Source of the DNA: Ailurus styani
Lineage: Eukaryota > Chordata > Mammalia > Carnivora > Ailuridae
Reading direction: 5' to 3'
Assembly: GCA_002007465.1 (NCBI GenBank)
Contig: LNAC01000001.1
Span: 5,237,460-5,301,459 of the forward strand
DNA length: 64,000 nt
Of the stretch, positions 22,649-34,625 are shown one piece after another. Position 1 is the stretch's first letter, and each line of letters starts with the position of its first letter. Under the pieces are notes generated by a model. That model made no database searches, had not been told where the DNA came from, and saw nothing but the letters and a program-made list of their open reading frames with translations. Position numbers and translations under genes: made by a program.

Positions 22649-22966
22649 CACTGTCTGGCTGCCCTATCTGATGGGGAACCCACCAGTCATGTGTGGCAGC
22701 GGGCACTGCAAATGAGGCTTCTCCCGGTTGAGCTGGGCTGTAAGTGTGAAATACAGTCAGGACTTGGAAGACTTAGTAGGAAAAGAATACAAAAATATAT
22801 CATTAAGTTGGTTTATGTCGATTATGTGCTGTAAGAATAATACTTCGGATGTGATGGGTGAAATACAGTATACCATTAAAATTAACTTTGCCTCTTTCTT
22901 TTTAAATGTGGCTACTTGAAAATTTATAATTAAATGGCCGAGATGACTTCTGTTGGACAGAGATGG
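22649..22966 (+). mobile_element. hAT-like non-autonomous DNA transposon
   Basis: 'gggctgtaagtgtgaaatac', 'gacttggaagacttagtagg', 'ccattaaaattaactttgcc', 'atgtggctacttgaaaattt' and 'tctgttggacagag' follow a known mammalian medium-reiteration element. Its ends read as imperfect inverted repeats (CACTGTCTGGCT... / ...TTGGACAGAGATG). It is non-coding. A second, shorter copy of the same family is at 40045-40323. I do not assign a family name. Confidence 0.55.
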
Positions 22967-23913
22967 TCTAGACCATTCAGGTTATGGTTCAGTTTAAGCA
23001 AGAATATGCACTCTTCTGGGGCTCTCTCACATTCTGGTTGTCCACTGCATGGGAAAGCTTCCATAACGTGACAGTTGACTCGAAACTCTTTTTAACACCC
23101 AGCCTAGAATGCTGTGTGAAGAGTTCTAGCATTTTACAAAAGACCTCTGGGAGTTTTCTGGTGCGTAGAAAGTATAACTGTTTATGGGGTTAGATCTACC
23201 TTCTATATGTCTCAGAGGGACTTTGACAGTCAGTCGTGACTTTGAATGAGCCACATGTCTGTTTATTGATGGCAACAGGTAGTGTCTCTGCTTTATGAAA
23301 ATAAAAACCTGAATTCGATTTGTTGGTTGAAATAACATTTTTCGAAATACATATTCAGTACCTGGGAAAAACTGGCCGAGTTTCCAAAATGTAGAAGACC
23401 TACATTAGAAAAGACAATGAGATTAAGATCAGGGAAGTATTAATGTGGAAATAAGAAAGTGTTAAGGGAGTTTTGATTGTAATTTATAAAATCGCTGAGT
23501 TCTGTATGTAGTGTAATTGTGATAGCAAACCTCTCCGAGGGCTTCACTGTAGGACATTAGCTCCCTTGATATACTTCCCTTCCAGATGCCGTGAAACTAC
23601 TTCTGTGAGCTCCCCAGTGGTTTTTAGATTTAACAAATAGAAATACAGGACACCCAGTTAAATGTGAATATCAGGTAGACGAAAGATCTTTAGTGGCAGT
23701 GTGTTCCATGTAGCATTTGGGTTTTGCTCTTGCTGAAACTGGTTTGTTGTTAGTCTGAAACAAAGAATATCAGGGAGCTCCCCCTGACCTTTCACCTGGT
23801 CTCCTGTAGCTTGGGGCTCTGCTGCCCCTGGCCCTGGGAGCGCTGTCCCCCCCGAGTGGGCTCCCGCGCAGGGTGCAGCTGGGAATGCTCCCTGGGGCTC
23901 TGGGGAGGAAGGC
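22967..23913. other. Low-copy interval with a short unassigned repeat
   Basis: Mostly unrecognised. At about 23630-23710 'aaatacaggacacccagtta' and 'aatgtgaatatcaggtaga' resemble a widespread old mammalian repeat that I cannot name. No exon is seen. Confidence 0.3.
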
Positions 23914-24362
23914 TGTGGTAGCCTGAATCATGTCCCTGGAGGTGGTGCTGCCTTGGACCCTGGACCCGTGAATATGTTATCCTACTTGCCGAAAGGGTCT
24001 TTGCTGACGTGATTAAGATTCTGGCCATGGGGACCTTCCCCTGGAAAGACTGACTGGGTGGGCTCAGTGTACTCACCGGGGTCCTCAGAAAGAAAAGCAA
24101 GAAGGTAAGAGTCAGAAAAGCAGACTTGAAGATGGAAGTGAGGTTGCAGTGATGCCACCATGAGCTGAGGGATGCTGGAACCCTCCAGAAGGTAGAAGAG
24201 GTGAAGAAACGGAGCCTCTGGAAGAAGCACCAACCTTGGTTTCAGTTCCCTAATACGCATTCTGGACTTCTAACCTGCAGAAATGAAAGAATGGCTTTGC
24301 CTGGTTTCAAGCTGCTAAGTCTGTGATCATTTGTTATAGCAGCAAAAGGAAACTAATACGCA
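23914..24362 (+). mobile_element. MLT1-type (ERVL-MaLR) solo LTR
   Basis: It starts TGTGGTAGCCTGAATCATG and ends 'gcaaaaggaaactaatacgca', with the internal order 'gtgaatatgttatc', 'ctttgctgacgtgattaag', 'ggggtcctcagaaag', 'cctctggaagaagcac' and 'ttgttatagcagcaaaagg'. This is the usual plan of an ancient mammalian MaLR LTR. There is no internal retroviral sequence on either side, so it is a solo LTR or isolated fragment. Confidence 0.72.
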
Positions 24363-26080
24363 GGATGAGCTGGCATTCTCCCTTGCTCCTTGGGGCCCTG
24401 ACAGCACAGCAAAGACCAAGTTCTGACTCTTAGGAAAAATAGTAATGGGGGTCCGTGATCAGAGGAGGTGAAAGAATCCTCCTGCAGAGAGCCCTCGACC
24501 GGTCCCCTCCCTACCTGGGTTCAAAGCTTATGTCTGCCTTGCCACCAATGCACGGCCTTGACTAACTGGCCCCAGACCCCGAGGATAAGAGGACATTTTC
24601 CCCTGTTCCCCTGGTAAGGATAAGACGTCCATCCAGGTTTTATTTCATCAGGATCATTGATTTGCCTTACCACCAGCCACAGGACAGGAGAACCTTTCTC
24701 CAAGCTGGGCTCCCAGGTCTTAAATCCTACCTGCCATCCAGGCTGGGCTGGGCTGAGGTGAGCCCCGTGTTCTTCTGAGCCTCTCCTGGACGGAGGTGAT
24801 GCATGGGCCTGCATGTCCTTCCTACAGACCTTGACACCCCATCCACACCTCCCTAAACTGCTGTGGGCATACCCCCACCACTCCGTAAGAAAGCGTAAGA
24901 ATGTATGGACGAAGGGCAGGTAAAATCCTCACTTAGGAAAGAAGCATTTTCCATCACTAACACCCTTCAGAGTCAGTAGCTATTTCTGTCCACACACACA
25001 CAAAATAACAGCATCTTGGAGGACTATGCAGAGGGGCATGGTAGCCAAAGCCACATTTTCTCAAGCCCTTTACTGGTAGAGTCTTTTTGGTTTGCAAATA
25101 CTGAAGGCCCTTGGCTGGTTTCCCTGCAACTAAGGAGGAGACTGCATCAATATGCAAATCCAAGCGACTCTGGCTTAGAAAGGAAGCTGCTCATGAACGA
25201 GCACAGGTTTTCCTGATTTCTCTTCATCTGGGTTCAGAAAACGGTAGTGACTCATCTCGCATCAGGCTGTTGTGCTGTGCGGTTCTGGAGGGAAATGAAC
25301 TCAGTCATGGTCTTCTAGATCCCAGAGAGAGGAGTCCTCCAGAAACAAAGAGGAAGTGGTTTTGGAATTGGCGGGTGGGGGGTAAATCCTGGGTTTACAG
25401 AGCAGGGACCTTGGCCTCAGTTGCAAATGACAAGCGCGTGTGACTGGTGGTTAGTTACGTGGTTTCGCTACTCCCAAATGTGGGTGCATTTTCCCAGTAT
25501 TTTCGCCTTCTTTCAGACATTTCTTGATTTCTTGCTAAAGAGGGAAATAATCGCTTTTAAGCAAGGCTGCCCATGGATCAGTACGTGACACAGAGTTGAT
25601 GCTTAGAAAACACATTCGACATGGATGATGGTTGAGAGCGGAAGGCAGGAAGAGGAGTCAGTATGTTGTAAGATTTCCGGTGTGTGGTTGGGGGAGAAGG
25701 GGGAAGGGAAGGCAGCACCCTAAGGACTCGTAACTCCAGCGGAGACGCCACCAGTTCCCACGGCTCTGGTTTCTTGCAGAGTATTCCCGAGACTTGGGAA
25801 CACCGGCAGTCTGACCATCTTGTAGTCCGTACTGAGAAGGTGAGAGGAGAAAACACCCCACAGAGCAGATGGGCCTTCATTGTTTGCCCTTTTTATGCCT
25901 GGCCCCAAGGAAAGCCTTCTGGGGACAGGGTGGGAGTTGCGGGGGGGGGGGGGTTCGTGAGAAGCTCTGTTGAGAGTCATGGTAGATCTTCAAATCAGGA
26001 AGCAATTAATATAAGAAAAAATTCCAGGGAAAAACATTTTTTTTTAAAATTAATGGTAATGTTGAAAAGGAGACTTATGT
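24363..26080. other. Low-copy interval
   Basis: No recognised exon or large repeat. It contains a 13-base G run at 25941-25953. Open frames such as 25684-26100 plus (138 codons) cross this run and end in SINE-adjacent sequence. They are not credible genes. Confidence 0.3.
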
Positions 26081-26222
26081 TTTTTAAAAGATTCGATTGA
26101 TGATTGATTGGGGGAGAGGAGGAGAAGACTGTGCTGAGCACAGAGCCAGACTTGGAGTTAGATCATGACCTGAGCCAAAATCAAGAGTTAGAGGCTCAAC
26201 CGACGGAGCCACCCAGGTGCCT
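26081..26222 (-). mobile_element. Degenerate older Can-SINE
   Basis: 'ttttaaaagattcgattgat', a short GA tract, 'agatcatgacctgagccaaa', 'aatcaagagttagaggc' and the end GAGCCACCCAGGTGCC. The middle is partly deleted. The flanks 'aaaaggagacttatg' and 'aaaagaggctatg' are a decayed target duplication. Confidence 0.85.
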
Positions 26223-26236
26223 TCCCAAAAGAGGCT

Positions 26237-26440
26237 ATGTATTTATTTATATTTAAATTCAATTTAATTAACATATAGTGTATTATTAGTTTCAGGGGTG
26301 GAATTGAGTGGTTCATCAGTTGCATAAAACACCCAGGGCTCATCAAGTGGCCTCCTGAATGCCCACCACCCAGTTACCCCGTTGCCTCACCCCCTACCTC
26401 TCCAGCAACCCTCAGTTTGTTTCTTCTGGAGACCTGTAAA
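26237..26440 (-). mobile_element. Carnivore L1 3' end, antisense
   Basis: 'aatttaattaacatatagtg', 'ttagtttcaggggtgg', 'cagggctcatcaagtgg' and 'agcaaccctcagtttgtttc' match the same 3' terminus as at 20270. The copy is diverged and truncated at about 26440. Confidence 0.8.
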
Positions 26441-26695
26441 TGCAGGGGATCCCCACGTGCCTCCCAGAGGTCCACTCATGTTCCCTCCTCCAGCCCACTC
26501 ACGATTTGAGTACGTCCATGGGTGCATTCAGCTTCTGTTTCTGTCAGACCCATGTTCTCTCTGCCTTGTGCCTAACTGCCCCTTCCCTAGGTTTCTGCAC
26601 ATGAGGCACTTGTGTGGTCAGTGAACTTGAAGGGAAGTTAGGGGGCTGGCACTGATTTGCAGCTCACAGTTCAGTGTTAATTGTTGTGTTCTTCG

Positions 26696-26918
26696 TTTTA
26701 AGGATTGTATTTATCTATTTATTTTGAGAGAGCGAGAGAGGAAGCACATGCACATGGGGAGAGGTGCAGAAGGAGAGAGAGGGAGAGATAGAGAAACCCC
26801 AGCAGACTCCCCGCTGAGCAGAGACCTATGTGGGGCTCCACCTTATGACCTATGAGATCATGACTGGAGCTGAAACCAAGAATCAGACACTGAACCCACT
26901 GAGCCATCCAGGAGCCCC
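26696..26918 (-). mobile_element. Older Can-SINE
   Basis: A tail-side 'aaggattgtatttatctatt', a long GA tract, 'ccccgctgagcagagacc', 'gagatcatgactggagctga' and the end GAGCCATCCAGGAGCCCC. Moderately diverged. Target duplication not clear. Confidence 0.9.
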
Positions 26919-28839
26919 AACCGCTATGTTCTGAAAAGCTTCCGGGAACCCTGTGTTTCAACCTCTCTGTCTCCTCTCCTTGACCCCCAAATGCCGAGCA
27001 GCTTGACCACATCTTTTGTTGACTTGTTTCCAGCCCAGTGGACATCGAACCCCCATCAGTGGATCATCAGCGTATCTTCCTAAATAAACAGAACAACCAG
27101 TCTCCCTAAAAGAATCTTGGTGTTTCCATTATGATAATTTTAAAAATCTCTCTATCTACATAAATACTGATACCTGCACTTTAAAATCAGATATAGCAAA
27201 CTACATTTTTTGTGACATATATGAAAATTCAACCTTACATTAAGGTTAGTAAAAAAAGTTAATATTATTTCTATAATTAAAATAATGGATTAAAAGAGTC
27301 AATGAGAAAGTGCTGTAGCGTACCAGATTATCTTCTTATCTTCATGAACTAGTTCCTGCGAAAGCAATAATTACTGTAGTCAAACCATCAAAGCCAAAAT
27401 GAACCACAAGACAAATATTGTAGTTAAACTCCAGTTCCTTCAGCGTAGGCAATTGCCTGCAAAATATAGGTTTCTGAGTTCTTCTAATTAACAGAGGAGT
27501 TTGTTCTTAGGTGAGATAGAAATATGATCCCTCCTCAAGATACTCCATTTAAGAAAACTCTCAAGTTGTGGATATAAACTATTTATGGTCATGTAATATC
27601 ATTTTCTAAAAGGGAATTAGAAACGTACTTCAGAAAACCAGCAGCTGCATAATTTGCAGTGAAGACATGCCACCCTGGAGTATTTATAAGCCTACTTATT
27701 AGCATATATGCCAGAGACATTTGCATATTATAATTTTTAATTGGTCTGGTGATTCCACATGGAAACTTTCAGTTGAAAATTTTCATGGGAAATTCTACTT
27801 CCTGTTCTTCGGGATAGAAGAAAACATTTCCAAAAATGCCTTCAGAGACTGGCTTATAAAAGAGAAAAGTGTCTTATGTCATCTTTCCTAGCAAAGACGA
27901 GACTTTTTCCGGGAGAGGAAGCGTTCCGCTCTCTGCCCACCAGTGACATTCGACCTGTGGCGTCTTGTGGACGGCGCCACCTTCTTGGCGTTTCTTTGTC
28001 ATCTGCTCCTCTGACCTCAGAGGCCCCAGGCCAGGACCAGCTACGTAATTTTGGGGCTTCTTATTCAAAAATTAGTAATTGCAAGATGGCATCTCAAGTT
28101 GCGGGTTTTTCTGGACACGGGGCTCTGGGTGGCTGCCTGGGTCACAGCCCCTTGAAGCTGGAACATTCAGACCTTGTTTGGCTCCCTCTACCCTTTCAAC
28201 CTGTTCAGACTTGCCAAACTACTTTCCCTCCCCAAATCTTCGACTTCAACTCTGGAAACAAAATCCTCTCCTCTCTTGGCCATGGAAACAGTACCCCCTA
28301 AGCTTTCCGGGAATTGAGAAATCAGGCGTGGCTTTCCTTGTATTTGCTTCAGTTTCTGTGGATCGCTACTAATTTAATATTCAGGTGGCATTTCTTTCTT
28401 CTTTGGGCATTTCGTAGTGCACAAATGTAAACCCTTATTTAGCATTGTTCTATTATTCCGTAGGAATTGGATTATTACTCTTTCACAAAGTTTCAAGATG
28501 AGTGTTGTGGTTGCCAACTAAGCCAATCTACGTAGGTGACTCAGAATAGAAACCTCAAGTCTAGGGGCAGAGTTCTGAACGTTTCAAGAGGATGAAAATA
28601 TCAGGAGGCAACAAGGTTCATTTCAAAGGAGGTATCGAATCCACTCCCGGGGAATTTATTTTAACAAATGGATTTATCACAGCAAAGAAGTATGGTGTGG
28701 TGCAGGGAGAGACGCCGTGTGGCATTCATCAAGGAGCAGGCACAGCCTGCTCCCTAAAGGAGTTTTTGGTGTAGTGGAGAGAATGGGCACGTATGCCCAT
28801 GGTTCTAATGAAGGCAGCAGAAAAGCAGGGTTCCAGGAA
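26919..28839. other. Low-copy interval with an AT-rich candidate regulatory block
   Basis: 27080-27880 is AT-rich and repeat-poor. The part at 27600-27790 has an octamer-like ATTTGCATA (27719-27727) amid TAAT-type words. 27880-28400 is mixed. No exon could be supported; the 141-codon plus frame at 27876-28301 has no recognisable domain. Confidence 0.35.
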
Positions 28840-29500
28840 GCTTTCCTGGCAGGTGGAATGGAGCTGGGGCTCAAGTGATCTTGCCAAGTAGAGATGGGGC
28901 GGGGGGGGGGAGGAAGGTGCTCCAGGAAGAGGAACCTGGATGAGCAAAGGCCCCGAGTGGAGGAAGCCCAGGCTGTGCTTGGCCAGTGGAAGATATTCTG
29001 GTTATTGGCGAAAGTGCAGTAGGTAAGAGGGAGGAGGAGGAAACAAAGCTGCCAATGTTGGCCAGAAAGGGCCTTGAATGCCACGCCGAGGGGATTCAGC
29101 TCTACAGCGAGCAAGGTGAGAGGTGGCTGTGAGAGCTGGGGGCTTTTAAATTTGGGGTTGCAGCTGTGACTTAGGGAGAGCTGCTGGGCACCTGTGTTAG
29201 GAAGAAGAGACGTGGGGTGCGGGGCCGGCGGCGGGGAGGCTAGTGTCTAGGGGAAGTGCAGTAGTGACCTGAGCAAAGGCGGCGGCCGAAAGAGTGACGC
29301 GGGGAGAGCGGTAGGGAATAGGACGGAGCACTCAGGATTGATGCCAAGGTTTTGAGTCTGGATGACCGGAGTCGCATTGGCCCAGCTGGTTGAGTTACAG
29401 GAGTTTGGAGGTCGTCTGAGGAGGAAGGGGAAGATTTCGTTGGGCCTGGAGTGAGCATGAGGGTCTGCTGGGACGTTCAGGTGAGGATAGCTCATAGCCA
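28840..29500 (+). repeat. Old interspersed repeat, GC-rich copy, family not named
   Basis: 'gctccaggaagaggaacctgg', 'atgagcaaaggccccgag', 'gggccttgaatgccacgcc', 'gggaagtgcagtagtgacctgagc' and 'cctggagtgagcatgagggt' follow the order of a common mammalian repeat whose other piece is at 40500-40770. This copy has gained many CpGs (29215-29350). The minus-strand frames over it (up to 165 codons at 29247-29744) are composition artefacts. Confidence 0.45.
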
Positions 29501-32487
29501 GTGGCAGTGCGGGCCTAGGACCTGGGAGAGGGAGGCTCGGGAGTCGCAGCGAGGGGTTAGCTGCAGGTGGGTGGACCAGGTTAAGGAAAGAGGACGTGGG
29601 GAGATAGGAAAGACGTGGGCCAGATGGGTCTTCACTTAGAGGAGGCATGGGGCGGGGGGGCGGGAGATGGAGAGAAGAAAACCCTGTTGCTTGGAAGACC
29701 CCACGGTAGGAGGAAGTCGTCTCTGCTTGGGGAGGTCTCAGCACCTGTGTGGCTCAGAGCTAGTAGGAAACAACCCGCGTGAGCCAGGAAGCCACCGTGG
29801 AGCAGGGAGAAGAGCAGGTGGGGAAAGATGATGGTGAGGAGGCCAGGTCTATGCGGATGGCTGTCTGAGTGAACACTCTTCTCTTTGCCATACAAAGGCC
29901 ACAGATGGGGTCTTTGGGAGACGTGGATTAGATTACCGGGTGCTGCCGTGGTAAGACCTTGCAGTGTCTGGCTCTGTCCAACCGTCAGACCTACCTGGTG
30001 ATGCCATCAGCCCCGGGGATGGCAAAAGGCCAGCATCACCTCGGGGGAAGTCGGGCATTGCATCCTGCCTGGAGATTGGTTGGATTTCCTTAGTCCATTT
30101 TGCCTTCTTTTTGCTCTGATGCTTGATGGCTCTATAACCACTGCCTTAGCATCTGAATATTGATGATATTTTTTGTATATTGGAGAATGTTTTATGTTCA
30201 TAGTTCTTCCCCATGTATTTGCTCCTCACTGTGACCGTGTGGTCAGGTAGTTACTGGTTTCTACTGGTCTGAGCAGCAGCCCGAGCCTTGGAGGCTGGGT
30301 AATTGACCGCGGTCACACACAGACTGAGCTGGGCCAGGAGGGAACTCCATAACATGAGACGTGGGATTAGACTTTCCAAATGGGTACTTGACTTCTCTGT
30401 GATGCTCTGCTTTGAGATGGCAGAGTCTAGGCCTTCGGTGTGAGGGTGGGATTTGGGGTCAGGCCGGCTGCAGCCTGGCGGAGTATGGTCTCTTACTGAT
30501 TACTCCAAAGAGCGGGACTTCTGTTTCTGGAAGTGTTCGGGTCCTGATGGTGTTGGGCAGGTTTTGTGATCATATACACAATTGTACTCATATATAGGGT
30601 CATGTGAACAGACCATCTGATGCAAGAAGCCCCAGCAAATATGGGGAAGGCAAAGCAGAGAGAGATTGGGGAGAAGGAGGTAAATTGTGTCATATGTGTA
30701 TTTAGCATTACAATAGGGGCAGTGCCACAAGCCGAATAAATCCAATTTATTTTTCTGATAAATAACTGCTCCTTTGTCAACGTGCACTGATATCAGGTTC
30801 CTTTCATGCCTCCATTCCTTTCATAAAGAATCCATTAGTCTTGCATGAATCTTCAATTATCCCGCTACACAGTCTGCAGGAAGCAAAGTTATTGCAGTTG
30901 ATGGAAAATCTCCTTTTTACTCTCCTAACTATTTAGACAGGGATCAGACCCTAGAACACTAATAATCTTTTCTAACATTGCATAAAATATTGAAAAATTT
31001 CTATGGATTTTCTGTACAGTCAACGCTTTGATGCCTATGTGCAGGATCCATCCCTAGCCATTCTCTCATTCTGGAAACTTCTGCAGAGTACCTACCATGT
31101 GCCAGGAATCGGGATAAGTCCTGGGTACTTTGACCCATTTGACAAGGGGCCCATCTACCTTGTTGAGGAGATTGGATACGTTTAGGGTTATCAACCTGAC
31201 CAAGAAGAGCCTTACTAATAATACCATTGTCAAGTTACCTTTACTGAGAACAAGCCCACCAAAGAGCTTAGACTTTTAAAAATTTTAATTAAAAAAAATT
31301 TAAAAATACTTACAAAGTTATGGAGAAGTTGCAAGTGGAATACAAAGAATGTTGGTTTCCTGGACCATTTGAGAATCAGTTGCTGAGTTGATATTCATCT
31401 TCCCTGAGTACTTCAAGGAATTTTTTATAGGGAAGGCAGCATTTGACCTGTATCTGGAAAAATGAAAACACTTTGGATATCTGGGGGTGGGCGGAAGGGT
31501 ATTGCAGAAAGAGGGATTAGTTTGAACAAAGCCAAGTACCTGGAATGTTACGAAGCACACATATGAGAAAGTAAAATCATGAAAAGCAAGATCAGATCAT
31601 GTGTCACTTGAGACTCTTGTTTGGAAGTGACAAAATCCAATACCAGTCAGCTAAAGATAAAAGAAACCTCTTGTTTCACCTACTTGAAAAGTCAGGAGTA
31701 CCTTTAGACATGGCTCAAAAAAAAAAAAAAAAAAAAAAAAGTTCAACCCTGTTTCTCCACATCTTGTCACTTGGCTTCATTTATGGGCTTCATCCCAGAC
31801 AGGCTTTCTTTTCATGATTAAGAAAGGGCTGCACATCTCCAGACCTCACGTTTTTTCGGGTGAAAATAGTGTGTCTTTCTTACGACACCCAGAAAAAGTC
31901 TCATTGCATCTCATTGCCTCTGACCAGTCATGTGCACATCCTTGAGCCAACCAGGGTGTCAAAGGGAATGTGATTTACCCACTGACTGATTTAGATCTCG
32001 TTCATGGACTTCACCATTGGAGCTTATCCTCCGTGATGAGGCCAGGTCTCCAACAACAAGGAGGGAGAACTTGGTAGAGGTGGTTTTCCAGAGGGAAGTA
32101 AAGGTATGGCTGGACAGGAAGGTAGACTAGACTCCAGGAGGTCATGACCAAAAGCCTGAAGGTCTATGACAGGATATGGCAGGATATGCTCACGCAGGAC
32201 ATTCATCAGCTTCGATGTCCGTTCAGAGTGGTGGTAGTGGTGGTGGTGGTGATGATGTATTGCTCTGTGCTAGACATTGTCCCAATGCCATTTACTCACA
32301 CGAGCTAATTTTTTATTCATATCTAGCGCAGTGCTGGGCATACACTGGCCACTTAGTAAAACCCACAGATTTCACCACTGTTGGTGAAAGACACAGTCCT
32401 AAGGGCAGAGTGGCCATCACAGGTATAGGGAATCAGCCATTCCTGGGATGTGTGATGCTCCTATTGTTTAAAATGTTTGGAGCTCAA
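29501..32487. other. Low-copy interval with short MIR-like relics
   Basis: No recognised exon. Weak antisense MIR-like strings occur at about 31088-31150 ('gtacctaccatgtgccagga') and 32260-32350. 30740-30990 is AT-rich and repeat-free. A 24-base A run sits at 31717-31740 inside an old unassigned repeat ('aaatccaataccagtcagct'). It is not preceded by a gene-like sequence. Confidence 0.3.
31717..31740 (+). repeat. Poly(A) run of 24
   Basis: An uninterrupted A24 tract. It has no AATAAA just upstream and no flanking duplication I could find. It therefore looks like a mononucleotide expansion in an old repeat and not the tail of a processed gene copy. Confidence 0.8.
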
Positions 32488-33380
32488 TAACAGGCAGCTC
32501 TTTTTATTTTATTTTATTTTATTTTATTTTAATTTTAATTTTTTAAAATTTTATTATTATTTGCCGCAGGGGTAAAGGTCTGTGAATCATCAGGCTTACA
32601 CCTTTCACAGCACTCACCATAGCACAAACCCTCCCCAGTGTTCATAACCCATCCACCCTATTCCTGCCCTCCCTCCCCCCAGTAACCCTCAGTTTGTTTC
32701 CTGAGATTTAGAGTCTCTTATGGTTTGTCTCCTTCCTGATCCCATCTTGTTTCATTTTTCCCTCCCTACCCCCACGACCCCCCACCCTGCCCCTCAAATT
32801 CCTCATATCAGAGAGATCATATGATAATTGTCTTTCTCTGATTGACTGATTTCGCTTAGCATAATACCCTCTAGTTCCATCCATGTCATTGCAAANTTAA
32901 GAATTATTTATCTGACAGAGAGAGAGAGAGGGAGTGCGCAAGCAGGGAGAGCAGCAGGTAGTGGGAGAGGGAGAAGCTGACTTCCTGATGAACAGGGAGC
33001 CCGACTCGGGGCTTGATCCCAGGACCCTGGGATCATGACCTGAGCTGAAGACAGATGCTTAATGACTGAGCCACCCAGACACACCTATTTTATTTTTTAA
33101 AAATATTTTATTTATTTAGAGAGAGCATTCACATGTGTGGGGAGGGGCAGAGGGAGAGAAAGAATCCTAAGCCAGCTCCCCGCCAAGCGTGGAGCCCAAC
33201 CCAGGTTTGATCCTACAACACAAGACCATGACCTAAGCCAATACCAAGAGTTAGATCCTCCACTGATTGAGCCACCCAGGCACCCCGAGACACCTTCTTT
33301 TAANGCCATACTGTTGTCCAGAGTGGCTACACCAGCTTGCATTCCCACCAACAGTGTAGGAGGATTAACAGGCAGCTCTT
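32488..33380 (-). mobile_element. Carnivore L1 insertion, antisense, with foreign filler inside
   Basis: The insertion is bounded by identical 15-bp duplications TAACAGGCAGCTCTT at 32488-32502 and 33366-33380. From the left come the T-rich tail, the 3' UTR ('gccgcaggggtaaaggtctg', 'catagcacaaaccctccc', 'ctgattgactgatttcgc') up to 'gtcattgcaaa' at 32895. From 33305 the L1 resumes much further into ORF2 ('catactgttgtccagagtgg', 'ccaacagtgtaggaggat'). The expected intervening few hundred bases are absent and replaced by unrelated sequence between two Ns (32896 and 33304). The duplications prove one L1 insertion; the interior is an assembly error. Confidence 0.93.
32896..33304. other. Misplaced gap filler between two single Ns
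   Basis: The 407 bases at 32897-33303 are identical, as far as I can read, to 34436-34842. They comprise two antisense Can-SINEs plus the GAGACACCTTCTTTTAA flank that belongs to the other locus. Each border is one N. It cannot be natural here, because it interrupts an L1 mid-reading and carries the unique flank of another place. Confidence 0.9.
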
Positions 33381-33879
33381 GACCATAATGCCTTGATATA
33401 ATTCAGGACTCAGAGGATGTGGATGAATCCTGCAGGGTAGGATTCTTCAGTTAAATAACAGTTCACCGAACTAGAGAAATTGGAATTAACTTAGGTGACC
33501 TCACTTAACAATTCCAAGGGTAAACTTGTTCATTACCTTATTGGTAGTAACTGGGAGTGAGATGATACTATTTCACATTAGATGCTGAGGAGAAGCAGGG
33601 AGTGCAAAGAAGAGGCTACTAGCTAATTTGGATATTGTTTATAGTGGGGGATCAATAGATAAAAGCTCTAAATATGGAGGAATTAATTATAAAACGGTAT
33701 TAGTCTAATGGTAACTAATTTTATAAAAATAATTCCTAATTTCCAAAAGATAAAGAACAGAGAGATAAAAAAACGAAGAGAACACATACTGAAAGACTAT
33801 ATATGTATTTCAGTGTATGTCTCTATTTGTATATAGATGTGTATATACATGTGTAAATATACAAATACACAATATGAAG
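33381..33879. other. Unassigned AT-rich interval
   Basis: No gene or clear repeat start is seen. It is AT-rich and may contain the decayed 5' part of the sense L1 that is recognisable from about 33880. Confidence 0.3.
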
Positions 33880-34426
33880 ATGAGGCAAAATTTGTTGATT
33901 ATAATAATTAATGGGTTAGCCTATTAAAAGAAAGATTTACTGATTTGGCCACCAAAGGAGAATCCCAACACTATGCCCATATAAGAGACACTCCTAAAAA
34001 AGAGAGATCTAGAGAGGTTAACAATTAAAGAGTGGACAGATGTACACTTTACAAAGTCATGGATAATAAAAAGAAAGATAAAAATGCAAGAAAGAAACCC
34101 TGGTATCTGGCAAGGTGGAATTCAGATCGGAAAGCATTAGAAAAGACCAAGAAGACAGTTTATGATGTCAAGGCTCCAGTTCGTAATGCAGATACTGTAG
34201 TCACTAGTATTTAGGCTTCCACTAATACAACAATAATCTTGTAATGCATAATCTATGGAAGAATCAAAGAGAAGTCATCACATGTTAACATTAGATTTAA
34301 CTCATTTCTCTCAAATGAAGGTCTACCATGTGGACAAAAACTTAGTAAGATTATAGAAACCCTGACCAGCATGAACAATGAGGTAAATCTTTATGATCTC
34401 AAGAACAAGGTAAGAGAAGACACCTT

Positions 34427-34622
34427 ATTTTTTTTTTAAGAATTATTTATCTGACAGAGAGAGAGAGAGGGAGTGCGCAAGCAGGGAGAGCAGCAGGTAG
34501 TGGGAGAGGGAGAAGCTGACTTCCTGATGAACAGGGAGCCCGACTCGGGGCTTGATCCCAGGACCCTGGGATCATGACCTGAGCTGAAGACAGATGCTTA
34601 ATGACTGAGCCACCCAGACACA
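34427..34622 (-). mobile_element. Can-SINE, first of a tandem pair
   Basis: T run, 'gaattatttatctgacagag', 'gaacagggagcccgactcgg', 'gggatcatgacctgagctga' and the end GAGCCACCCAGACACACC. With its neighbour it lies between GAAGACACCTTATT and GAGACACCTTCTTT, the shared target word. A second printed copy at 32897 is the filler artefact. Confidence 0.9.
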
Positions 34623-34625
34623 CCT

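Noticed and set aside
29247..29744. 165-codon minus-strand frame rich in Pro and Ser
   Set aside because: It lies over a GC-rich old repeat with a purine-rich plus strand. Composition explains the lack of stops.
31600..31760. Processed pseudogene ending in A24
   Set aside because: There is no AATAAA near the run, no target duplication and no gene-like sequence before it. The surrounding words belong to an old repeat.
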